18,788 nucleotides of DNA from CAYLLN01 sp036496265 (lineage in GTDB: Bacteria > Planctomycetota > Planctomycetia > Pirellulales > Pirellulaceae), in NCBI GenBank assembly GCA_036496265.1, contig DASXLL010000138.1, forward strand, positions 1 through 18,788. Reading direction: 5' to 3'. The position numbers and the translations under genes were made by a program. Of this stretch, positions 1 through 7,332 are shown piece by piece; positions within the stretch are counted from its first letter, which is position 1; every line of letters starts with the position of its first letter. Under the pieces are notes generated by a model. That model made no database searches, was not told the DNA's origin, and worked only from the letters and a program-made list of their open reading frames with translations.

Positions 1-276
1 GTCGGGCAAGTATTAGCGGCCCTACGCGCGGCAATAGGAGAGAAGTGCGGAGAGTCCGTCCCCTGCTTGTCGTGACTCTTGGAGTCCCGTGGGTGCCGCA
101 AGGAAATCCCCCGTCCCTTAGAATCATTCTTAATGAGCCCATTTGGGTGGCAAAAGCGTTGCAAAAGGGTTGCAACGGTGGTCCAGCAAAGCCAATATTG
201 ATACAATCTGATTCCAACCTGGAGCAGGTGAAAACCATAGGAGTTAATTGACAAAAACCACGCAAAACAGATAAAA
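1..276. other. Non-coding leader region, no gene recognised
   Basis: I see no convincing gene here. The only open frame of any length, on the plus strand from 45 to 251, has no recognisable motif and reads as low-quality composition. The stretch contains an 11-bp tandem repeat (listed separately) and precedes a tRNA gene. A TTGACA at 248-253 looks like a -35 box, but the only A/T-rich hexamer at the right distance lies directly against the tRNA 5' end, so I do not call a promoter. Confidence 0.5.
150..175. repeat. 11-bp tandem repeat with palindromic TTGCAA cores
   Basis: Two copies of an 11-base unit (GCAAAAGCGTT and GCAAAAGGGTT) follow each other directly, and a third begins with GCAA. Each junction makes the self-complementary hexamer TTGCAA, at 159-164 and 170-175, so the palindromes sit one helical turn apart. 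It lies about 100 bases upstream of the tRNA-Leu gene. This spacing would suit a protein binding on one face of the DNA, but no function is shown. Confidence 0.5.
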
Positions 277-359
277 GCCAGAGTGGCGGAATGGCAGACG
301 CACTGGATTCAAAATCCAGCGAGGGCAACCTCATGAGGGTTCAAGTCCCTCCTCTGGTA
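277..359 (+). tRNA. tRNA-Leu, anticodon CAA
   Basis: A complete class II tRNA cloverleaf can be folded. The acceptor stem is GCCAGAG (277-283) with CTCTGGT (352-358), beginning with a G-U pair as in many bacterial leucine tRNAs, and the discriminator base is A359. The anticodon stem is CTGGA/TCCAG around the loop TTCAAAA (308-314), giving anticodon CAA at 310-312, which reads UUG. A four-pair variable arm (GAGG/CCTC, 321-332), diagnostic of Leu/Ser/Tyr tRNAs, is followed by the T arm GAGGG-TTCAAGT-CCCTC (335-351). The 3' CCA is not encoded, so it must be added after transcription. A terminator hairpin follows closely. Confidence 0.96.
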
Positions 360-373
360 CTGCGACGGGGCAA

Positions 374-408
374 GGACTCCCGGCGACCGGCCGCGGGTCC
401 TTTTCTTT
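374..408 (+). terminator. Intrinsic terminator after tRNA-Leu
   Basis: Bases 374-384 (GGACTCCCGGC) pair with 390-400 around a five-base loop, with one T-G wobble and one C-C mismatch, and are followed by the T-rich run TTTTCTTT at 401-408. It starts 14 bases after the mature tRNA end, so it probably ends the tRNA transcript. Confidence 0.7.
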
Positions 409-576
409 GCGCCTGGCAAGTCTCCGAGCGTCAGCATCCGCACATTCAGCGCAACCCGACGCGTCCTTCAGCCAGCGTTTTTCCGAGGCGTTGTCGCACG
501 CTCCGCCGCGTAACGCCGCGAGCTACCTATTCATTAGCCGTATTGTGCGGCCGAATCCATCCAGCAGGCCGTTCTC

Positions 577-960
577 ATGTCCCAAAAACGCGATCATTTC
601 CGCATCGTCTTTCCCGTTGGCCAGCGTCCCTGTCTAGCCGCCGGCCTCGTCGAGTGGGATGTCATCGACTTGTCGGAGGACGGCGCCAAAGTCGCCGTGA
701 GCTGCGAAACGAGCTTCGCAAGCCGCGAGCCGTTTGCTGCGACGATCCGCTTTCACGACGGCACGACGGCGGCCGTGCTCGCCAGCGTCCAGCGCCGCGA
801 AAACGACCACGTCATCCTCAATTTCGCCGAGCCGCTCGCCTACCCGCTGATCATGGCCGAGCAGCGGCGTCTATTGCGACAATTTCCACGAGGAGCATTG
901 CTAGGAGCGGCAGAAGCCATCCCGCCGTCGCCCTCGCAGCCAGTTACGGCAGCTCCTTGA
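577..960 (+). CDS. PilZ domain protein (probable cyclic-di-GMP sensor)
   Basis: This 127-aa protein carries the two cyclic-di-GMP binding signatures of the PilZ family. The RxxxR motif is near the N-terminus (R5 and R9, in KRDHFRI) and the D/NxSxxG motif is at D31-S33-G36 (DLSEDG). The rest matches the small PilZ beta-barrel, ending in a helical segment and a Pro/Ala-rich tail after about residue 105. There is no signal peptide or membrane segment, so it should be cytoplasmic and would act as a stand-alone adaptor that binds the second messenger and touches an unknown partner. The ATG at 577 is chosen because it places RxxxR at the expected N-terminal position; the upstream AGCAGG is only a weak ribosome site. 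Its last 17 bases overlap the 3' end of the convergent DUF1080 gene. No cyclase or phosphodiesterase gene is nearby to suggest the pathway. Confidence 0.85.
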   Translation: MSQKRDHFRIVFPVGQRPCLAAGLVEWDVIDLSEDGAKVAVSCETSFASREPFAATIRFHDGTTAAVLASVQRRENDHVILNFAEPLAYPLIMAEQRRLLRQFPRGALLGAAEAIPPSPSQPVTAAP

Positions 961-1687
961 GCCGGATGTTTTTGTACTCGGCCCACATCGGCTTACCGGC
1001 GTGCAGCTGCAGGGCGAGAATGCCTTCCTTCAAAGCAAGCTGCGGCTCATTGTCCGTGAAATCCACGATCAGTCGGCCATTGAGATAGTGTTGGATGTGG
1101 TTGCCCTTGGAAATGATCGCGACGTCGTTCCAGTCGTTTTGCTTGTAGAGCTTTTCGAATCCAGCCTGGTCAATCAGCTTGTCGCTGATGACGTGTTTGC
1201 CGTCGGCGTCCCACGTGGCCTGCTCGCCGACAAGGCACATCCGGCCGCGCTTGCCGCCTTCGTCATAAATGAAGCCCGAAACGACCGGCAACTGGTTCTC
1301 GTTGCGAATCTCGTGCTGATAGCCGCGGACGACCCATTTGTTTTTGAGCTTCGCGTCATCCGTGATATGCCGCGAGCGATATTGAATGCCGGAGTTATTC
1401 GTGTCGTTGCAGCGGAACGAAAGCCGCAGATCGAAATTCTTCAGCTTGCCGCCCTGCCAAATGATGAACGTATTGCCCATTGCCGGATTTTCGGCCGTCG
1501 TCTCGCCGTGGATCGCGCCGTCCTTCACGCTCCACAGTCGCGGATCGCCGTCCCAACCGGAGAGGTCCTTGCCGTCAAAGAGCGATTTCATACCGGCTGG
1601 TTCCGGCGGGACCGACTGCGGCGTATCGGCAGCGAGCAGCAAACCAACAGAACAAAGAGCAAAGGCAGCCAGGAGAGGGCGGATCAT
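944..1687 (-). CDS. Exported DUF1080 (3-keto-disaccharide hydrolase-like) protein
   Basis: A 247-aa secreted protein of the DUF1080 family, a concanavalin-like beta-sandwich very abundant in planctomycetes and linked to glycan breakdown; some members act on 3-keto-glycosides. Seen directly: an N-terminal signal peptide (MIRPLLAAFALCSVGLLLAA), then the family opening SLFDGKDLSGWDGD, the core NSGIQYRSR and YQHEIRNE stretches, and the ending LQLHAGKPMWAEYKNIRLKEL. The frame is open for 27 codons upstream, but the ATG at 1687 is preferred because it starts the signal peptide and has GGAG seven bases upstream. It lies 84 bases downstream of the MoxR gene on the same strand and overlaps the convergent PilZ gene by 17 bases. 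The substrate cannot be read from the sequence. Confidence 0.9.
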   Translation of the reverse strand: MIRPLLAAFALCSVGLLLAADTPQSVPPEPAGMKSLFDGKDLSGWDGDPRLWSVKDGAIHGETTAENPAMGNTFIIWQGGKLKNFDLRLSFRCNDTNNSGIQYRSRHITDDAKLKNKWVVRGYQHEIRNENQLPVVSGFIYDEGGKRGRMCLVGEQATWDADGKHVISDKLIDQAGFEKLYKQNDWNDVAIISKGNHIQHYLNGRLIVDFTDNEPQLALKEGILALQLHAGKPMWAEYKNIRLKELP

Positions 1688-1771
1688 AGGGAGACTCCGG
1701 GATTTGGCGCAGGATTGAGCAATTGCAATGATTATGCCCGACGAGTCGCGGCAAGGACAGCTACCCACGCC

Positions 1772-2803
1772 TCATGCCACGGATGCTTTCACCGGCGCAT
1801 CATCCGAGGCCTTTTCCGGCAACTTCTCCAAAACCTCCAGCAACACATGATCCGTATCGAGCCCCTCGGCTTGGGCTTCGAAGTTGAGAATGACGCGATG
1901 GCGCAGCGCCGGCAGATAAACCCGCCGGACGTCTTCGAAGCTGACGTTGTAGCGCCCTTCCAGCAGCGCCCGCACCTTGGCCGCCAGCGCCAGCGTCTGT
2001 GCGCCACGTGGACTGGCGCCCCACCGGAGATACTGATTGGTGATCGGCAGGGCGTGCGGCCCTTGCGGATGAGTCGCCAGCACCAGCCGCACGATATAGT
2101 CCTGGACGTGCTGGGCGAGGATGACTTCTCTCACCAGGCGTTGCCACTGCTTGATTTCGGTCCCGTCCATCACCTGCTCGGGCTGAATCGTGACGCCGCG
2201 AGTTGTCCGATCCACGATCGTCGCCAACTCCTCCCGGCTGCTGTATCCCACGACGAGCTTGAACAGAAACCGGTCGAGCTGCGCTTCAGGCAGGGGGTAA
2301 GTGCCTTCTTGCTCGATCGGATTCTGCGTCGCCATCACGAAGAACGGCTTATCGAGTTCATACCGCACCCCTGCGACCGTCACCGTGCCTTCCTGCATTG
2401 TCTCCAAGAGCGCCGACTGCGTTTTCGGCGTCGCCCGGTTGATTTCGTCCGCCAAACAAATCTGGGTGAAGATGGGGCCTTTTTGAAACTCGAATTTGCG
2501 ACGGCCTTCGGGGTCTTCGTTGATCAGATTCGTCCCTAAAATGTCCGACGGCATCAAATCCGGCGTGAACTGAATCCGGTTGAACTTGAGATGGAGCGCC
2601 TCCGCCAGCGTGCGCACCAGCAGCGTCTTCCCCAGCCCCGGCACGCCTTCCAGCAAGCAATGCCCCCCGATGAACATGCTCGTCAGCACGCCATGCACGA
2701 TATCATCGTGCCCGACGATCACCCGTCCAATCTGCTCCTTGACGCTCGCATACCGCTTCCGAAACTCCTCCGCCCGCTGCTGCATCGACTCGCCGATAGA
2801 CAT
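1772..2803 (-). CDS. MoxR-family AAA+ ATPase
   Basis: A 343-aa MoxR-type (AAA_3) ATPase, a cytoplasmic chaperone that usually works with VWA-domain proteins to mature or activate protein complexes. Motifs in order: Walker A GVPGLGKT (residues 53-60), Walker B CLADEIN (116-122), sensor 1 ATQNP (158-162), and LPEAQLDRF (171-179) carrying the expected arginine finger R178; a helical lid domain follows. Length is normal. The ATG at 2803 is well supported by GAGGAG five bases upstream. In related genomes MoxR is usually followed by DUF58 and VWA genes. Here the nearest VWA gene is upstream, from 7332 to 4183, separated by three small genes, and the next gene downstream is DUF1080. The partner is therefore probably that VWA protein, which is inference. 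Confidence 0.95.
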   Translation of the reverse strand: MSIGESMQQRAEEFRKRYASVKEQIGRVIVGHDDIVHGVLTSMFIGGHCLLEGVPGLGKTLLVRTLAEALHLKFNRIQFTPDLMPSDILGTNLINEDPEGRRKFEFQKGPIFTQICLADEINRATPKTQSALLETMQEGTVTVAGVRYELDKPFFVMATQNPIEQEGTYPLPEAQLDRFLFKLVVGYSSREELATIVDRTTRGVTIQPEQVMDGTEIKQWQRLVREVILAQHVQDYIVRLVLATHPQGPHALPITNQYLRWGASPRGAQTLALAAKVRALLEGRYNVSFEDVRRVYLPALRHRVILNFEAQAEGLDTDHVLLEVLEKLPEKASDDAPVKASVA

Positions 2804-2826
2804 GAACGCTCCTCAAGGTGCTGATC

Positions 2827-2848
2827 GTAGGATGGGCTACGCCCACCA
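2827..2848. repeat. Short GC-rich palindrome, REP-like
   Basis: The 22 bases read GTAGGATGGGC-TAC-GCCCACCA. TGGGC (2833-2837) pairs with GCCCA (2841-2845) around a three-base TAC loop. From memory, close variants of this string occur scattered between genes in many bacterial genomes, so it is probably a dispersed repeat. It lies in the gap between MoxR and the 160-aa gene, next to the 7-bp tandem array. Confidence 0.5.
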
Positions 2849-2876
2849 ATGCTGTTTGCTGGCTAGACAATCATAA

Positions 2877-2911
2877 ATGCGGAACGCGGAGTGCGAAATG
2901 CGGAGTGAGCA
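2877..2911. repeat. Heptameric tandem repeat, five degenerate units
   Basis: Five consecutive 7-base units can be read: ATGCGGA, ACGCGGA, GTGCGAA, ATGCGGA and GTGAGCA, with consensus near RTGCGGA. They fill the intergenic gap just after the stop codon of the minus-strand 160-aa gene. The period matches the second array in this window (10652-10700), although the unit differs. It resembles the short tandemly repeated repetitive (STRR) sequences known from cyanobacteria. No coding role is possible here. Confidence 0.65.
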
Positions 2912-2920
2912 ATTGCAGCG

Positions 2921-3403
2921 TCACTCGGGAGTTTGAACGATTTTTGCGAGCCAATCCGGCATCATCGACTGAGCCTCTTCAATCTCGCGATCTTCCACTA
3001 AACCGCCAGTAACCTTCCGCAGGAGGAGAATGACATAATTTGGGGCCAATTCGTCCCAAGCATCTTCCGCCTCGCGCAGCCGATTGAGCAGCCATTGCAA
3101 TTCCTGCGATGGCTCATCACCGATTGTCGTTATTTTGAAGCGAATTGGAGGCCGATGGCAGCAAGCTTGGTAATGAAGGCCGTCAATGACTACCACTCGA
3201 TCGTCGCCCAGGCTTGGCAAGACATCGCCCATCGACCACATGTCGATCCATTCGCCGTAATAGACAACCGGCGGTTCGGCCGCATGAGCCCGTAGAAGTT
3301 CAGCGAACTCATCTACGACATGCCGCACTTTCGCGGGGAGCTCATCGCCCGATTTTTGTCGTGACCAGAGCACGAACTGGCGTTCAATGGCATCCGCCGC
3401 CAA
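2921..3403 (-). CDS. Hypothetical protein, 160 aa
   Basis: I do not recognise this protein. It is soluble, with no signal peptide or membrane segment, and is rich in Trp, Glu and Asp. The middle (about residues 45-90, with VVYYGEWIDMWSMGD and DGLHYQACCH) is probably beta-rich and the C-terminal half (EPSQELQWLLNRLREAEDAW, then ILLLRKV) helical. The assigned start is TTG at 3403; there is no ATG or GTG in frame between it and the preceding TGA at 3473-3475, and no good ribosome site. That TGA is the stop of the upstream 87-aa gene, which is in the same frame, so the region from 3736 to 2921 is one frame broken by a single TGA. It follows the PIN toxin pair in the same direction and could belong to that unit. 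Function unknown. Confidence 0.6.
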   Translation of the reverse strand: MAADAIERQFVLWSRQKSGDELPAKVRHVVDEFAELLRAHAAEPPVVYYGEWIDMWSMGDVLPSLGDDRVVVIDGLHYQACCHRPPIRFKITTIGDEPSQELQWLLNRLREAEDAWDELAPNYVILLLRKVTGGLVEDREIEEAQSMMPDWLAKIVQTPE

Positions 3404-3472
3404 GCCGCCGATTTTGCCAACGTCACTTGTTGTGTGGGCATTTAGTTCATTGTGCGATGGGCACCGTCGAGT

Positions 3473-3736
3473 TCAACGCTTTTGGCGCGACTTTTTGCGA
3501 CCCTCAGCAGCGATTGTCCTTTTCCTGCCCTTTTTGCGTCGATGCCGTTTGATATCGGCGACGATGTCGTCAATCGTCAGGTCTTTCTGCCATTCGTCGC
3601 GGTCGGTCGCATAGTTTCCCGAGCCCATGTCGAACTGGCCGATAAAACGCAGTGCGTCGGGCACGCCGAGTTGATCGATTAACACACGCCACGCTCGTAC
3701 ATTAAGCGCTGCGAGGGATTGGGTCTGTTGAATCAC
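3473..3736 (-). CDS. Probable antitoxin partner of PIN toxin, 87 aa
   Basis: A small protein whose central block (RFIGQFDMGSGNYATDRDEW, about residues 30-49) resembles, from memory, short proteins encoded beside PIN-domain toxins in planctomycetes and cyanobacteria. It has a very basic tail (KRHRRKKGRKR and on, from about residue 63), which could bind DNA, RNA or the acidic toxin. The start is GTG at 3736, sharing GTGA with the PIN stop, and a strong AGGAG lies eight bases upstream inside the PIN gene, so translation is coupled. The order is toxin first, the reverse of most vapBC pairs. No standard antitoxin DNA-binding fold (AbrB, RHH or Phd) can be recognised, so the antitoxin role rests on context and resemblance. 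Confidence 0.65.
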   Translation of the reverse strand: MIQQTQSLAALNVRAWRVLIDQLGVPDALRFIGQFDMGSGNYATDRDEWQKDLTIDDIVADIKRHRRKKGRKRTIAAEGRKKSRQKR

Positions 3737-4173
3737 TTCAAAAACTCCTGAATCAATTGGATCGGTGATACAACTTGAATTCGAATGTCGGGCTCACGAT
3801 GACACTTGCGCCGCAGGCGATCATCGCCGGTACATAAACGATCAACGACTGCGGCTTCCGCGACAGCGACGTGTAATGCATCGAAGGTCTTGAATCCACG
3901 GCGCCAAAGTTCAGTCCCGCGTCGAATTGCTTCGTCCGACAATGGCAGAGCTTCGTGAAAAACACGTGTGAGCGCTTCGAGTTTTCTGCGGCGGATTTGA
4001 TTCTTTGTCCGCCGAACCTCACTTAATACAACTTCCGAAATGAGAAGCGTCAATTCGCCGCGCCGAGCCATCGCGAACAGCTCAATTATAGCTAAGCGCT
4101 CCACCGAATTGCGATGGATCGAACGATCGTCAATGGGCCGACCCAGGCAAGAGGTATCAAAATATATCCGCAT
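3733..4173 (-). CDS. PIN-domain ribonuclease, VapC-like toxin
   Basis: A 146-aa PIN-domain protein, a metal-dependent ribonuclease fold typical of VapC toxins that cut tRNA or rRNA. The acidic residues expected for the active site are visible: D6 in IYFDTSCLGRP at the very N-terminus, E47 or E52 in LLISEVVLSEV, D98 in TFDALHVAVAEAA, and D117/D118 in CTGDDRL. Length is normal. The gene starts nine bases after the stop of the 1049-aa VWA gene and overlaps the probable antitoxin gene by four bases. It is therefore likely to be cotranscribed with the VWA gene or to use a promoter inside it. Nothing appears truncated, so it could be active. Confidence 0.88.
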   Translation of the reverse strand: MRIYFDTSCLGRPIDDRSIHRNSVERLAIIELFAMARRGELTLLISEVVLSEVRRTKNQIRRRKLEALTRVFHEALPLSDEAIRRGTELWRRGFKTFDALHVAVAEAAVVDRLCTGDDRLRRKCHREPDIRIQVVSPIQLIQEFLK

Positions 4174-4182
4174 ACAAGTGGT

Positions 4183-7100
4183 TTACGGCTTCTTCGCCTT
4201 CTTCTTGGCCGCCAGCAATCTCTCGGTATAGGTTTCTTCCTCCGTCTGTGGCAACTGTGGCTTCTTTTGCGAAGTGCTAGGCGGCGCATCCCCTGCCGGA
4301 CCAGCCGAAGCTTCGGCGATGACTTGATCGGCATCGCGCGCGGAGCCGGCGGCTTCATCAACGATTGGCTCGAAGCGGGCGGCGGCGCGGCGCTCGTCGA
4401 GTTGGCTGGTGACGGCGGCTTTGCGATTGCGGAGACGGGCGAGGCGCTCATCGACGACTTCGGCTTGCTGAATGCCGCGGATGCGATTGAAGGCGTAGGC
4501 TAGCGCGGGCATGACCCAATAGAAATGAACCGTCACGCGGCGAATGAAAATGTCGATGAGAAACACAATTGCGGCAACGAGCAGCATGATCGGCCAAAAA
4601 TCTTCGCTGCTCATGGCTTTGGCGAGCGTGCGGCGGAAGGTATCGGCTTGAGCCACCAGCCGATCGATCGTGCTCTTCGTCAGTTGCCCTTCGATGATTT
4701 TGCCCGGCTCGCCGCCGGCCGGATGCGACGAGGCCAGCGTCGTGATCAGTGCCTGGTTCGTCTCCCGCTCGCGAAATTCGGCCGAATACGGCACGGTGAC
4801 ACCCGTGAGCAGCGGCGCGGCATTCTTCTGACCCGTATTCACCGCCAACAGATAACTCCCGGCTTTGTCAGCGGGAAATTCAGCGATGTAGCGGCCGGGG
4901 GCGTCCTGCCGAAACGCCAAATCGAGCGTGCTCATCTCCGGCCCGGTGCCGACACCCGACATATTAAGGAAGTTCAAAAAATCGTCGTTTTTGTCGAGCG
5001 CCGTCACGACGACTCGCACCTGTCCGTCTTTCACATCGGTCGCGACGTTGAATTTCCCCTCTTCGTTCACGGGCCGCATCGCCCAGCGAATCATCTGGCT
5101 AAAAAACTTGTCGTATTCCTCGCTCGCCAGCCACGAGCCCGACCACCGCTTCCCGGCGTCCGACGTAAACGCCACCGTCTTCCCCGCCCCATATCGCCAC
5201 GCCGCCAGAATCGTCCCATTCTCGGCGTCGATGTCCTTCGCTCGCATCAGCACTTCGACCAGCGGATTCTCTTTCTTCGACGTCAGCACAAAACCCGTCA
5301 CGGGCTTCGGCGGCGAGAGGCCCACGAGCATTTCGTGCGACGAATCCTCGACGACGATCGGAAAACCCTTGGAATCCTCCTTGATCAGCGGCCGGGCTAC
5401 TTTGCGGGCCTCGATCTGAAAAATTCGCGGTAATGCCTTGGGATTGTTGACCTTGTAGTACTTGCCGCCGGTCGTCGTAGCGATCGATTGCAGCCGCGAG
5501 CTTTCGGCCGGCCCGTGTGCGCCTACAGCCACCGTCGAAACCTTGATGTTGTTGCTTTTGTAGGAGGCCAAGATCGAGTTGCTCGGCGGCGACGGATCGC
5601 CGTCGCTGATCACGATCATGTGCTTCAGCGAGGCCGGATTTGGAATGAACTCGTTCAGCGCCATCTTCATCGCCGGATCGAAATCGGGCATATCCCCCGG
5701 CTGCATCCGGCTGATCTTTCCCATCCAGATTTTTTGGCGATCGCGAATTTGGGCGAGGCCCTTGCCGCCCGGCACATCGTGCCATAGCCAACTCGCGCTA
5801 CGGCCGCTGAAATTGTCCCAATACAGCGTGCCGCAATAATCCGTGGGTCCGAGCACCTTCAGTGCTTCTTCGGCGATCACTTTCTGCCAATGGTTGCCCT
5901 CGGGTATCTCGGACGCGTGTAGCATCATCACCAGCGCCCCGACGGCCTTCACCTTCGCATTTTTGATCTGAAAATCGACCGGCATCGCCTTTTCGAGCTC
6001 AGTATTTGTCCAACCGCCGGCGCCAAAACTCGCCGGCCCGCCGATCATCACCAGGCCGCAGCCAAATTGTTCGGTGTTGCGGACGAGCATGGCGATTTGG
6101 TCGTCGCTGAAGTTGGTGGCTTCTTTGATGGTCGCCTCGTTGCCGCCGCTGGCCCGGGGGACGTTCGCGAGCACGACGCAGTCAAATCCCTGCAATTCGG
6201 CCAGGCTAGTGAATAGCCGATCGCTCGGCATCACCTCGACTTCGATATTTTTCTCCCCCAGTCGCTGCACGAGCGACTCAAACTCCCGCGGATTCTCCCA
6301 GTCTTCAATTAAGAGCACGCGGCCCTTCCCGCGAACATGCGTGAACGTGCTCGCCGAGTTGTTTTGCAATACGACATCCGCACCGGGATCGTCCGGCACA
6401 AAATCGGCTCGATACGTATAGCCCGCTGGCACCTCGATCGTGTGCTGGAACGTAAAGACGTTCTTTCCCGGCTTTAGCGTGACTGGCATATCGCCATTTG
6501 CCGAATCGGGTGTGGCACTCAACGGCTCATCCTGATTGCTATACCGCCGCGAAACCCGCAACCGGCCACTCACTTCCCCCGTTGGATTCTCCTTGCTCGG
6601 CTTCGTGTAATTCTCGAGCACCACGCGAGCCTCAATCGGCTGCCCACGGCGGATATCCGGCGGGAGGGCGATTTTTTCGATCGCCACTTCGGCCTGCGAA
6701 TTTAAAACAATCGGCACGACATCAATGCCAATGCCGGCGTCGGCGAGCGAGCGGGCCACCAGCCGGGCATCGCCCAGATTTTCGTTGCCGTCGGTTACGA
6801 CGACGATTCGCTTCGCCGAATCCTCGGGAAACGACGCCTGGGCCAGCTTCAGCGCCGACGCGATGTTTGTCGCGTCGGTCCGCAGATCAAACAAACTCTC
6901 CAGCACGCCAACGGCGCGAATTTCGTCCGCAAAAGGAGGATATTCGATGGTCGCCTCGCGGCCAAAGATGATGACGCCGGCTTTGTCCTCCGTCGCCGAT
7001 CTCAAGTCACCCACGTGCCGATGTGCCTTTACATCGGCTTTCACGTATTCCAGCATTGCCTCCCGCGTCAGCTTCGGAATGCTCTCCGACTGATCGAGCA

Positions 7101-7332
7101 GATAGATGACGGTGACGCGGTCGCTGATTTTCTGGATTTGAATGCCGGCGAGGGCGAGCACGAGCAGCGTAAAAACCGCGCTGCGAAACAGCAGCGCAAA
7201 AATCCGCCGATATCGACCGAGGCCCGACAAGCTGTGAAAGCTGAATAGCCACAAGAGCGGCAACAACGCCAGCAGCAAAAGCCACCAGGGTTGATCGAAG
7301 GCGATTTTCAAGTTGAACATCAGCGTTCGCAT
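4183..7332 (-). CDS. Large VWA / glutamine amidotransferase-like membrane protein
   Basis: A 1049-aa inner-membrane protein of the COG5426-like type. N-terminal membrane segments lie at about residues 14-32 and 46-66. A first VWA domain (about 72-230) has an intact MIDAS metal site DxSxS at D80-S82-S84 plus TDGNE at 180. A class I glutamine amidotransferase-like (non-enzymatic) domain follows at about 335-455 (RVLLIEDWENP through MIGGPASFGAGGW). A second VWA-like region (about 460-640) keeps ISDGDPS but has LHASE where DxSxS is expected, so its metal site is degenerate. Another membrane segment at about 912-930 precedes a charged cytoplasmic tail ending in KKKAKKP. The start codon abuts the stop of the upstream 75-aa gene (TGA then ATG), which suggests coupling; M5 at 7320 is an alternative. 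It is probably the partner of the MoxR ATPase. Confidence 0.9.
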   Translation of the reverse strand: MRTLMFNLKIAFDQPWWLLLLALLPLLWLFSFHSLSGLGRYRRIFALLFRSAVFTLLVLALAGIQIQKISDRVTVIYLLDQSESIPKLTREAMLEYVKADVKAHRHVGDLRSATEDKAGVIIFGREATIEYPPFADEIRAVGVLESLFDLRTDATNIASALKLAQASFPEDSAKRIVVVTDGNENLGDARLVARSLADAGIGIDVVPIVLNSQAEVAIEKIALPPDIRRGQPIEARVVLENYTKPSKENPTGEVSGRLRVSRRYSNQDEPLSATPDSANGDMPVTLKPGKNVFTFQHTIEVPAGYTYRADFVPDDPGADVVLQNNSASTFTHVRGKGRVLLIEDWENPREFESLVQRLGEKNIEVEVMPSDRLFTSLAELQGFDCVVLANVPRASGGNEATIKEATNFSDDQIAMLVRNTEQFGCGLVMIGGPASFGAGGWTNTELEKAMPVDFQIKNAKVKAVGALVMMLHASEIPEGNHWQKVIAEEALKVLGPTDYCGTLYWDNFSGRSASWLWHDVPGGKGLAQIRDRQKIWMGKISRMQPGDMPDFDPAMKMALNEFIPNPASLKHMIVISDGDPSPPSNSILASYKSNNIKVSTVAVGAHGPAESSRLQSIATTTGGKYYKVNNPKALPRIFQIEARKVARPLIKEDSKGFPIVVEDSSHEMLVGLSPPKPVTGFVLTSKKENPLVEVLMRAKDIDAENGTILAAWRYGAGKTVAFTSDAGKRWSGSWLASEEYDKFFSQMIRWAMRPVNEEGKFNVATDVKDGQVRVVVTALDKNDDFLNFLNMSGVGTGPEMSTLDLAFRQDAPGRYIAEFPADKAGSYLLAVNTGQKNAAPLLTGVTVPYSAEFRERETNQALITTLASSHPAGGEPGKIIEGQLTKSTIDRLVAQADTFRRTLAKAMSSEDFWPIMLLVAAIVFLIDIFIRRVTVHFYWVMPALAYAFNRIRGIQQAEVVDERLARLRNRKAAVTSQLDERRAAARFEPIVDEAAGSARDADQVIAEASAGPAGDAPPSTSQKKPQLPQTEEETYTERLLAAKKKAKKP

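Noticed and set aside
45..251. 68-codon plus-strand open frame before the tRNA
   Set aside because: No motif, no ribosome site and atypical composition; most likely chance.
248..276. TTGACA at 248-253 as -35 box of a tRNA promoter
   Set aside because: A -10 box at standard spacing would fall at 271-276, directly against the mature tRNA 5' end, leaving no room for a start site.
1001..2539. 512-codon plus-strand frame antisense to DUF1080 and MoxR
   Set aside because: It lies opposite two clearly conserved proteins; such long shadow frames are normal in GC-rich coding DNA.
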